This document shows positions 16,418 to 23,650 of a DNA stretch of 64,000 bases, one piece after another. Both the position numbers and the translations under genes were made by a program. Location: the NCBI GenBank assembly GCA_017644185.1, contig JAEPMA010000001.1, positions 124,001 to 188,000 of the forward strand. The letters run 5' to 3'. The DNA comes from Rhodospirillales bacterium. Lineage in GTDB: Bacteria > Pseudomonadota > Alphaproteobacteria > Rhodospirillales > Casp-alpha2. The notes beneath the pieces were generated by a model. It saw nothing but the letters and a program-made list of their open reading frames with translations, did no database searches and was not told the origin of the DNA. The number at the start of each line of letters is the position of its first letter. Positions within the stretch are counted from its first letter, which is position 1.

Positions 16418-17551
16418 ATGCCACAGCAAGGCTACTCAGCCATTTTCATGCGGGGCGGCACGTCGAAGGGCGTGTTTTTCCGCCACGATTCGCTTCCCGA
16501 TGACCTTGAAAAGCGCGACCGCATCTTCCTGCATGCACTGGGGAGCCCCGACGCCTACGGCCGACAGTTGAACGGCATGGGGGGCGGTGTTTCATCGGTG
16601 TCGAAAGCGGTGATCGTGGGGCCGTCGTCGGTCGAAGGGGCGGACGTCGACTACACGTTCGCCCAAGTCGTGATCGACAAACCGGAAGTGGATTACTCGG
16701 CCACGTGCGGAAACCTGTCGTCGGCGGTCGGACCTTTCGCGGTCGACAGCGGGCTGCTGAAACCTGAAGAGGGTCAGCAGGTGGTCCGCGTCTTCAATAC
16801 CAATACGAAGAAAATCTATCACGCCACGTTCGAAGTCGTGGACGGCGTGTTTCAGCCTGCGGGGGGCTTCGATATCCCAGGCGTCAGCGGCACCGGGTCG
16901 CGCATCCGGCTCGATTATCTCGACCCCGGCGGGGCGACATCGGGAAAACTCCTTCCCAGCGGCAACGCGATGGATGTGCTCGACGTCCCGGGCGTCGGCA
17001 AGGTCGAAGCAAGCCTCGTCGATGCGTCAAACGCGGTCGTGTTCGTCGCCGCCGAGCGCTTTGGTAAGACGGCGACGGAGAGCGTTTCGGATCTGGAAGC
17101 CGACAAGAAATTCATGGCCGATCTGGATGCAGTCCGGCGTGTCGCCGCGGTCGCGATGGGCCTCGCCGAGATACCGGAAACGGCAAAGCTCGGTAACCCC
17201 AAGATCGGGATTGTCGCGCCCGCTTCTGCAAGTGCCACGCTGGCAGGTACGCAAATCGCGTCGGACGATTGCGATCTGTCTGCGCGTATCGTTTCGATGG
17301 GACAGGTGCACCGGGTGTTGCCACTGACGGGCGCCATGTGTTTGGGGGTTGCGTGCCGGATTCCGGGGAGCGTGCCGAACCAGTTGGTTCGCGAACAACC
17401 GGGCGATCTCAGGCTCGCCAATCCGTCGGGCGTTCTGCCGGTCGATGCCAACGTGGCGACGGGCGCCAACGGCGTCGCAGCTGAAAGTTGTACGGTGTAC
17501 CGCACCGCGCGACCTTTGATGGCAGGGCAGGTATTGGTGCCCGCTGAGTGA
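16418..17551 (+). CDS. PrpF-family isomerase
   Basis: A 377-residue protein of the PrpF family, whose characterised members isomerise 2-methylaconitate or aconitate in the cytoplasm. Family segments FMRGGTSKGVFF (10-21), GMGGGVSSVSKAV with Lys63, and DYSATCGNLSSAVGPFA with Cys97 are intact; the Lys-Cys spacing of 34 matches the two essential residues I recall for Shewanella PrpF. No prpB, prpC, prpD or acnD gene is close, so the true substrate (methylaconitate, oxalomesaconate or another) is open. It follows the small membrane protein by 21 bases. Confidence 0.88.
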   Translation: MPQQGYSAIFMRGGTSKGVFFRHDSLPDDLEKRDRIFLHALGSPDAYGRQLNGMGGGVSSVSKAVIVGPSSVEGADVDYTFAQVVIDKPEVDYSATCGNLSSAVGPFAVDSGLLKPEEGQQVVRVFNTNTKKIYHATFEVVDGVFQPAGGFDIPGVSGTGSRIRLDYLDPGGATSGKLLPSGNAMDVLDVPGVGKVEASLVDASNAVVFVAAERFGKTATESVSDLEADKKFMADLDAVRRVAAVAMGLAEIPETAKLGNPKIGIVAPASASATLAGTQIASDDCDLSARIVSMGQVHRVLPLTGAMCLGVACRIPGSVPNQLVREQPGDLRLANPSGVLPVDANVATGANGVAAESCTVYRTARPLMAGQVLVPAE

Positions 17552-17623
17552 CGGGTGTCACATCTAAAGCCCTCACTTTAAAGCAATAATCGGCTTCCTG
17601 GGGAAATGCCATTGGGGGCTGAA

Positions 17624-18007
17624 ATGAACATATATGCTGGGGATTCCGGCGAACGCCGGCAACACGAAAGGCTCGATCGGGCGCAGCTCTATTTGCGGAT
17701 CGGCGGGCATACATTCCACACCGTTGAATGGAGCTATGGCGGCTTTGTAGTCGAGGACCGGGGTAAAGTTCTGCCGGCCGGCGCCTTGCTGCGCATTGAC
17801 GGCCTGGCGGACGAGGAGACCTACCGGCGCGTTCAGCCGGCCTATCAGGTCGATATCCGCGCCCGCGTGCTTCGTGTCATTCCTGAGAAAAAGCAGGCGG
17901 TGCTGACCTGCCTGAAACTGGATGACGCCGCATACCGGGTGTTGAGCCGTATAGAAAATTCCGGCGCTTATGCGCTCGTGGACCGGGTTACGGCAAGCCC
18001 AGCCTGA
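17624..18007 (+). CDS. PilZ-domain protein
   Basis: A 127-residue cytoplasmic protein. The ERRQHERLD segment near the N-terminus fits the PilZ RxxxR motif that binds cyclic di-GMP, followed by strands TVEWSYGGFVVED, where the second motif (D/N-x-S-x-x-G) appears as EWSYGG, changed at its first position. Binding of c-di-GMP is therefore possible but not certain. GGGGG six bases before the ATG at 17624 favours this start over 17606. Its 3' end overlaps the convergent DUF3253 gene by 20 bases. Confidence 0.75.
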   Translation: MNIYAGDSGERRQHERLDRAQLYLRIGGHTFHTVEWSYGGFVVEDRGKVLPAGALLRIDGLADEETYRRVQPAYQVDIRARVLRVIPEKKQAVLTCLKLDDAAYRVLSRIENSGAYALVDRVTASPA

Positions 18008-18260
18008 TCACGCCCTTGAAGTTATCAGGGTCGACGGGTTTGCCCTTGCGATAAATTGCGATCCGTCCCTCGCGGGCGAGCTTTTGTGCCGCACGGCGGA
18101 CCGACTTCATCAAGGATCGCCACTCCTCGCCCCGCTCTGCGCGGGCGGCTTCCGACGGGCATATAGTTTTTCCGGCCCCGCGCTCTTCGACAAGCCGAAT
18201 GATGTGTTCGGCAAGACGTGCATCCAGATCGGCTTTCGGTGTTTCGTCGCCTTCAGCCAT
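17988..18260 (-). CDS. DUF3253 family protein
   Basis: A 90-residue protein with the family features LVEERGAGKTICPSEAAR, WRSLMKSVRRAAQKLAREGRI and KPVDPDNFKGVIRLGLP, which together look like a small winged helix. No function is established. The start at 18260 overlaps the end of the SGNH hydrolase gene by eight bases, so it is coupled to it; a longer start at 18281 is less likely. It is the last gene of a six-gene minus-strand operon beginning at 21687. Confidence 0.85.
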   Translation of the reverse strand: MAEGDETPKADLDARLAEHIIRLVEERGAGKTICPSEAARAERGEEWRSLMKSVRRAAQKLAREGRIAIYRKGKPVDPDNFKGVIRLGLP

Positions 18261-18891
18261 CGAACCACTTCCGCCACGCATCCCAGCCGATCACGTGTTC
18301 GGCGATGATCGCATAACCGCCGCCGCGCGGATGCACCCCATCACCCTTGATATAATGGCTTTCCCATGCCGGGTCGGTAGAAAGGGGCGTGAAGATGTCG
18401 AGATAGGGGACGCCCAATTCATCAGCGGCAGCTTCGAACATGTCTGACAGTTGGGCGTTACGGCTCGACGACATGTAGCGGTAACGCCCCGGTGCGGACG
18501 AGAACGGCATATCGTCGTCGTTGACGGGAGGGGGACCAATCCAAAGCGTCGGCAGCCATTCCTTGGCTTCGGAAATCATGCGCTTCGCGGAGGCAAGGGC
18601 TTCCTCGGGCGGGTTGCGGAGGATGCCGTCTTCCATTGCCATGTCGTTGCACCCGAATGAAAAAACGAGCGCGCAGGGATTTTCTTTTGGAAGACGCGCT
18701 TCTGCTTCGGCGCGCCAGCGCTTCTCGACCATCAGCGTCGTGTCGCCGCGGATACCGGTGTTATAGAGGCTGACATCGTGACCGGCTTGACGCTCGCGCT
18801 GCATCACCCGGCCGGGCCAGCCCAGAAATTCGTCGTCGCCCGTGCCGAGCACCAAGCTGTCTCCGATGAAGCATACGCGCAGTTCCGTCAT
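18253..18891 (-). CDS. SGNH/GDSL hydrolase
   Basis: A 212-residue hydrolase of the GDSL lipase/esterase fold. The nucleophile block reads FIGDSLVLGTGD, the Gly block NTGIRGDTT, the Asn block FGCNDM, and the Asp/His block GDGVHPRGGGY. There is no signal peptide with the start at 18891, so it acts in the cytoplasm on an unknown ester. The start overlaps the CCA-adding enzyme stop by four bases (ATGA); an in-frame start at 18942 would add residues encoded inside that gene. Confidence 0.9.
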   Translation of the reverse strand: MTELRVCFIGDSLVLGTGDDEFLGWPGRVMQRERQAGHDVSLYNTGIRGDTTLMVEKRWRAEAEARLPKENPCALVFSFGCNDMAMEDGILRNPPEEALASAKRMISEAKEWLPTLWIGPPPVNDDDMPFSSAPGRYRYMSSSRNAQLSDMFEAAADELGVPYLDIFTPLSTDPAWESHYIKGDGVHPRGGGYAIIAEHVIGWDAWRKWFDG

Positions 18892-20192
18892 GTCTCGTCT
18901 TTCCCTTCCTTGGCGATGATCTGTTTCAGTTTTTCCAGGCAATCGTCACGCTTGGCAGCGAAACCGCCGTCCGTCCACCAGTCTTCGACAGCCCCCAACA
19001 GTGTGCCGATGTGGGGGCCTGTCGGGATGCCCATGGATTTCACGTCGTCGCCATCGATCGGAAGGGCGGGCGCCGTCCATGCGAAAGCGGTTTCCAATGC
19101 TTCGCGCCGCGCTGCGGTTTCTGCGGCGGGCAGCTTGCCCATATCGGCGATGCGCGCTGCCCACGCCAGGATAAGCGCGTCGGCGACGGTCTCATTGCCG
19201 AGTTTCTTGATGCGGGCGTGAATGTTGTCGAGCGCGTCGGCGATCTGGAAAATCGGCGCGAACTTCTTCATCGAGATCAGCCGGTCCGCTTCTTTGTTCG
19301 AAAATTTCAATCGCCCGGCGACACTGACGCCGTCGCTTTTCGGGGTGAGGATCGCGCCCAGCCGCCGGACCGGATCCGGGTGCAGGCCGTCAATGATGAT
19401 CGCCCGGGATTCAAGCCAGGCAGTCGCACGCAATGTCCCGATCTCGGTCGCTTCGGGCAGGATCGCGTCGAGCACGTGTGCGTTCCTCATCATGATGAAA
19501 GCGTCTTCGGGCTCTTTGGCGTTCAGGGTTCTTAGCAGTTCGTGACGAATCCGCTCCGCGGATATGCCTTTCAGCTTTTCCGCATCCCTGCGGCAGGCGC
19601 TGAACGCCGCCTCGTCGTACGGCGGCCGGCCGAAGTGCGCATAGAACCGGAAGTAGCGAAGGATTCGGAGATAGTCTTCCTGCACCCGGTCTTCGGCACG
19701 GCCGATGAAGCGGATACGTCCGTGCGCGAGATCGGACATGCCGTCGTGATAGTCGTAGACGTCGCCGTCAGGGTTGGCCGAAAGCGCGTTGATGGTGAAG
19801 TCGCGCCTGGATGAATCGACGATCCAGTCGTCCGTGTAAGCGACGACCGCGCGACGGCCGTCCGTTTCTACGTCTTTTCGGAGTGTCGTGATCTCAAAAC
19901 TTTTGTGATCGGTGACGGCAGTGATTGTGCCGTGCTCGATCCCGGTCGGTACCGCCTTGATGCCGGCTGCTTCCAGCCTCTGGACGACGACTTCGGGGGC
20001 TTCCGGGCTGCCGATATCGATATCGTGAATGGGCCGCTTGGCGATCGCGTCTCTGACGCAGCCGCCGACGAAACGGACGTCGGCACCCCCCGCGGATAAT
20101 GCCTTCATCACGGCAACGGTGCTTTCTTCGAGTAGCCACGGCTCCGGGTTCAGTTTGCCGGTCGGCTCTTGCGTGGCATTGAGAGAGATCAC
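18888..20192 (-). CDS. cca: CCA tRNA nucleotidyltransferase (poly(A) polymerase family)
   Basis: Adds or repairs the CCA tail of tRNAs. The 434-residue protein has the nucleotidyltransferase core FVGGCVRDAIAKRPIHDIDIGS (quoted as GGCVRD and the metal-binding DID), the RRDFTINAL motif, and EDYLRILRYFRF in the neck domain. Sequence alone does not separate a CCA-adding enzyme from an A-adding or poly(A) polymerase member, but a single copy in this alphaproteobacterial gene neighbourhood is usually the CCA enzyme. It overlaps DUF6111 upstream and the SGNH gene downstream, four bases each. Confidence 0.92.
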   Translation of the reverse strand: MISLNATQEPTGKLNPEPWLLEESTVAVMKALSAGGADVRFVGGCVRDAIAKRPIHDIDIGSPEAPEVVVQRLEAAGIKAVPTGIEHGTITAVTDHKSFEITTLRKDVETDGRRAVVAYTDDWIVDSSRRDFTINALSANPDGDVYDYHDGMSDLAHGRIRFIGRAEDRVQEDYLRILRYFRFYAHFGRPPYDEAAFSACRRDAEKLKGISAERIRHELLRTLNAKEPEDAFIMMRNAHVLDAILPEATEIGTLRATAWLESRAIIIDGLHPDPVRRLGAILTPKSDGVSVAGRLKFSNKEADRLISMKKFAPIFQIADALDNIHARIKKLGNETVADALILAWAARIADMGKLPAAETAARREALETAFAWTAPALPIDGDDVKSMGIPTGPHIGTLLGAVEDWWTDGGFAAKRDDCLEKLKQIIAKEGKDET

Positions 20193-20482
20193 TGCTGAGG
20201 CGCTTTCTCGTATCGGGGCGGCTGTATCTTGCCGTCTTCATATCTTGGTGGAATGTATCGGCCGGAATCGGGTGAATCCCCGCCTGTCACCGCCAACGTC
20301 ACCAGTGACGCCGCCAACAAGACGAACCCGGCGACGATACACCAGAAGATCGGCCCTTTCTGCAGGCTCGGTTCCTCGCCTCCGTTCTTGCGGGCCTGGG
20401 CGCGAGCGTATTTGTTCCATGCCAGATACATCAGAAACGGCAGAACAAGCGGCAGGATATACGTGAACAGTATACGGGCCAT
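20189..20482 (-). CDS. DUF6111 family small membrane protein
   Basis: A 97-residue protein with two transmembrane helices (about 5-22 and 45-66: GPIFWCIVAGFVLLAASLVTLAV) and a proline-rich tail with two copies of a PPRYE motif. It matches the alphaproteobacterial DUF6111 family, which I recall lying between NUDIX and CCA genes as here. It starts directly after the NUDIX gene stops and overlaps cca by four bases. Function is unknown. Confidence 0.85.
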   Translation of the reverse strand: MARILFTYILPLVLPFLMYLAWNKYARAQARKNGGEEPSLQKGPIFWCIVAGFVLLAASLVTLAVTGGDSPDSGRYIPPRYEDGKIQPPRYEKAPQQ

Positions 20483-21100
20483 TTATGTCTCCTGTCCGCC
20501 GACCAGCACGTCATAGAGATTACGGATCATCCCGGCGGTCGCGCCCCAGATGTAATAATCTTCGTAAGGCATGGCATAGAACTCTCGTTTCAAACCCTTA
20601 TAGACCCGGGAATCGCGGCGGTGGTTCGCGGCGTCGAGCAGAAACGCGAGCGGCACCTCGAACACCTCCGCAACCTCGAATTCGTCGGGGGAGATGGTGT
20701 AGTCGGGGTGTATGAAGCCGACGACGGGTGTCACTGAGAAGCCGGTTCGGGTGATGTACTGGTCCAACCTGCCGATAATGCGCACGTGCTTGCGGTCAAG
20801 GCCGACTTCCTCCTCCGCTTCGCGCAGTGCCGCCTCTTCGGGAGTGCCGTCTTCGGGTTCGATGTGGCCGCCCGGAAAGCTGATCTGACCAGGATGATTA
20901 TCCAGATGGTCGGTCCGTTGGGTTAGCATCATCGTCAGCCCTTCGTTGCGTTCGACCAGCGGCACCAACACGGCGGCTTCACGCAACTCGCTGAGCGGCG
21001 TCATGCCGGGGTTGAGGTCATGATCGCCCCTGGATGACGAACGGACGCCGAAATTCTCGAAAGACCGGTCAAGGCGTTCCATGATCAGGGTACGGTTCAT
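20483..21100 (-). CDS. NUDIX hydrolase, CoA pyrophosphatase type
   Basis: A 205-residue NUDIX enzyme. The Nudix box GGHIEPEDGTPEEAALREAEEEVGL fits G-x5-E-x7-REU-x-EE-x-GU exactly (quoted here as its GGHIEPE and REAEEEVGL ends), and the upstream LTQRTDHLDNHPGQISFPGG is the marker of the CoA pyrophosphatase subgroup, which splits coenzyme A to 4'-phosphopantetheine and 3',5'-ADP. It overlaps DUF1285 by four bases. Confidence 0.92.
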   Translation of the reverse strand: MNRTLIMERLDRSFENFGVRSSSRGDHDLNPGMTPLSELREAAVLVPLVERNEGLTMMLTQRTDHLDNHPGQISFPGGHIEPEDGTPEEAALREAEEEVGLDRKHVRIIGRLDQYITRTGFSVTPVVGFIHPDYTISPDEFEVAEVFEVPLAFLLDAANHRRDSRVYKGLKREFYAMPYEDYYIWGATAGMIRNLYDVLVGGQET

Positions 21101-21687
21101 GTTTCCTCCGACGCCGGTCCAAGTACGAAGGTATCGCCGGCGCTCTCCACAATCAGCATATCGCGTCCGTCCTGATCTGCCACTACCGCGTTCTCTACCA
21201 GGTCGTAAAAAACAGCCCTGTTGATCCGGGCTTCCGTGCCGTCCTCGGCAATTCTAATATAGGGACGCGGTTCGCCGGTTTCCGTGTCGGTTTCGACGCG
21301 AATCGGATGGGCCGCATCGGCCGTGAACCATTTGTCGACATTGGTGCGGAACTGCAAAGTCCTCACGCCTTTGTCATTTGTCTCCGCCATTTCGACAGCC
21401 AAGAATGGGGCGTCGTCGACCGTGATGCGCGCCATTTCGGCTGGCGTGATGAGCCAGTAGTCACCATCTTCATCACGACGCACCACGGTCGAGAATAGTT
21501 TGACCAGTTTTTGGCGGTTGATGGGCGTTCCGTGATAAAACCAAGTGCCGTCAGCGGCGATTCGCATATCGATATCGCCGCACACGATCTGGCCCGGCCG
21601 CGGTTTCATGCCCTTGGGCGGCGAACAAGGCGTGCTCGAAGCTTGCGCAAAAGTAATATTTTCGACCTTTTCCGGCGTATCGATCAT
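21097..21687 (-). CDS. DUF1285 family protein
   Basis: A 196-residue cytoplasmic protein. The recognisable DUF1285 segments are the CGDIDMRIAADGTWFYHGTPI block, KLVKLFSTVVRRDEDGDYWL and the late TEARINRAVFYDLVE. No reaction is known to me. It is the first gene of the operon DUF1285-NUDIX-DUF6111-cca-SGNH-DUF3253 and is separated by only 40 bases from the divergent moxR gene, so the two operons share a compact promoter region. Confidence 0.88.
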   Translation of the reverse strand: MIDTPEKVENITFAQASSTPCSPPKGMKPRPGQIVCGDIDMRIAADGTWFYHGTPINRQKLVKLFSTVVRRDEDGDYWLITPAEMARITVDDAPFLAVEMAETNDKGVRTLQFRTNVDKWFTADAAHPIRVETDTETGEPRPYIRIAEDGTEARINRAVFYDLVENAVVADQDGRDMLIVESAGDTFVLGPASEET

Positions 21688-21727
21688 CCGTTACGCTTCC
21701 TGGTGAACCTATAAAGGAGGCTTCGAC

Positions 21728-22756
21728 GTGCCAGCGACGAACACCCCACAGGATAAAGATAGCCCGAACGGCGCCGAGCGCCATAGCGCAGTTGCCGAAG
21801 TGGAGGCCCTTGCCGAACGGGTCGCCGCGGCGAGAGCTGCTGTCGGACAGTCGATTTTCGGGCAGGAACAGGTGGTCGAGGAGAGCCTCGTCACCTTACT
21901 CGCGGGCGGGCATATCCTGCTGATCGGTGTGCCGGGTCTGGGTAAGACGCGTCTCGTCGAGACGCTGGGTACGGTGTTCGGGCTCGATGACAAGCGGGTC
22001 CAGTTCACACCCGACCTAATGCCGGCGGATATTCTCGGTTCGGAAGTGCTCGAAGAATCGGAGGGTGGGCGCCGCTCTTTCCGATTCCTCCAGGGGCCGG
22101 TCTTCACCCAGCTCCTGATGGCCGACGAAATCAACCGCGCCAGCCCCAGGACCCAATCCGCGCTTCTGCAGGCGATGCAGGAAAAACGCGTTTCCGTCGC
22201 CGGCCAGTATCACGACCTGCCGAGGCCGTTTCACGTGTTGGCGACACAGAACCCGCTGGAACAGGAGGGCACCTATCCTCTCCCCGAAGCGCAGCTCGAC
22301 CGTTTCTTCATGCAGGTGAATGTCGAATACCCGGATCTTGATGCAGAACGCGACATCCTGATCCGGACAACCGGTAACGAGGACGTCAAACCCGGTCAGG
22401 TCATGGACCCGGATAGTTTGATGGCGGCGCAGCGGCTGGTGCGCTCGATCCCGGTGGGCGAGTCGGTGTCGGAAGCAATCCTGAAACTGGTCCGTGCCGG
22501 GCGTCCGGAAACCTCCGACCTGGCGTTGGTGCAGGCGAACGTGTCCTGGGGACCGGGACCCCGAGCATCGCAGGCGCTGATGCTTGGGGTGCGTGCCCGC
22601 GCCGTGATCGAGGGCCGAATGTCGCCCAGCATCGATGATGTTCTGGCACTCGCCAACCCGATCCTGCGCCACAGGATGGCATTGACGTTTGCCGCGCGTG
22701 CCGAAGGCATAACGCTGGAAGAGATCATCGGCGCCCTTTGTGAGAAAATCGCCTGA
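21728..22756 (+). CDS. MoxR-family AAA+ ATPase
   Basis: A 342-residue ATPase with Walker A GVPGLGKT (67-74), Walker B LLMADEINRA and the sensor/arginine region ATQNPLEQEGTYPLPEAQLDRF typical of MoxR. MoxR proteins act as chaperones for VWA-domain partners. It starts at a GTG with a strong AAGGAGG site seven bases upstream. DUF58 follows after 12 bases, then two large membrane proteins, a standard MoxR cluster probably acting on cell envelope or enzyme maturation. Confidence 0.95.
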   Translation: MPATNTPQDKDSPNGAERHSAVAEVEALAERVAAARAAVGQSIFGQEQVVEESLVTLLAGGHILLIGVPGLGKTRLVETLGTVFGLDDKRVQFTPDLMPADILGSEVLEESEGGRRSFRFLQGPVFTQLLMADEINRASPRTQSALLQAMQEKRVSVAGQYHDLPRPFHVLATQNPLEQEGTYPLPEAQLDRFFMQVNVEYPDLDAERDILIRTTGNEDVKPGQVMDPDSLMAAQRLVRSIPVGESVSEAILKLVRAGRPETSDLALVQANVSWGPGPRASQALMLGVRARAVIEGRMSPSIDDVLALANPILRHRMALTFAARAEGITLEEIIGALCEKIA

Positions 22757-22768
22757 GGTAGCAAGATT

Positions 22769-23650
22769 ATGGCCGAGCGCGTCAAGCGTTCACATCACAA
22801 TGCTGAAGCGCTGGCAGCCGGACTGCCGCCGCTGATGGTTGCCGCCGAACGGGTGGCGACGACGGTATCTCAAGGGGTGCACGGTCGGCGCCGGGTCGGG
22901 CAGGGTGAGACGTTCTGGCAGTTCCGCCGCTACCAATCCGGTGATAGCGTGCAGCGGATCGATTGGCGCCAATCGGCCAAGAACGATCCGATCTTCATCC
23001 GCGAAACCGAATGGGAAGCCGCGCAGAGCGTCTGGTTGTGGCGGGACGGCTCACCCTCCATGTCGTTTTCCTCAGACGATACGATCACCACGAAACAGGA
23101 ACGTGCCGAGCTGTTGTTGATGGCATTGGCGTCGCTTCTTGTGCGCGGCGGCGAGCACGTGGCGCTGTTGGGGACGGGCGCGCCCCCCTCATCGGGAAGA
23201 CATGTCCTAAGCCGGCTTTGGAATGAGATCGAGGGCGGCTACGCCGCGTCGGGTGGGTTGCCGCCGTTCGTTATGCTGCCGCGCCATGGGCGGCTGGTGA
23301 TGATCGGCGATTTTCTCTCGCCCCTTGATCAGGTGCGTCTCGCCGTAAACGCCTACGCCCATCATGGGATTCGCGGGCACGTTTTGCAGATCGTCGATCC
23401 GGCGGAAGAGACGTTTCCCTACGACGGACGTATTCAGTTCGAGGGCCCGGAAGAAGAGGGCAGTGCCGTAATCGGCAATGTCGAGTCTATCGCCGGCACG
23501 TACCAAGGCGTTTTCAAGACGCATCTTGAGGGGGTCCAATCGATCGCCCGTTCTGCGGGGTGGGGATATACCCGTCACCGTACCGACCAGACCCCGGAAG
23601 TCGCGCTGATGTCGCTTTACGTCGCCCTTAGCGATCTGGGGAGGACGTGA
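22769..23650 (+). CDS. DUF58 domain protein
   Basis: A 293-residue protein typical of the MoxR partner family. The DUF58 signature region is WQFRRYQSGDSVQRIDWRQSA followed by FIRETEWE, and the C-terminal half looks like a degenerate VWA fold (SVWLWRDGSPSMSF in the position of the metal site). GAGG precedes the ATG. It overlaps the next gene at a TGATG junction. Confidence 0.93.
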   Translation: MAERVKRSHHNAEALAAGLPPLMVAAERVATTVSQGVHGRRRVGQGETFWQFRRYQSGDSVQRIDWRQSAKNDPIFIRETEWEAAQSVWLWRDGSPSMSFSSDDTITTKQERAELLLMALASLLVRGGEHVALLGTGAPPSSGRHVLSRLWNEIEGGYAASGGLPPFVMLPRHGRLVMIGDFLSPLDQVRLAVNAYAHHGIRGHVLQIVDPAEETFPYDGRIQFEGPEEEGSAVIGNVESIAGTYQGVFKTHLEGVQSIARSAGWGYTRHRTDQTPEVALMSLYVALSDLGRT

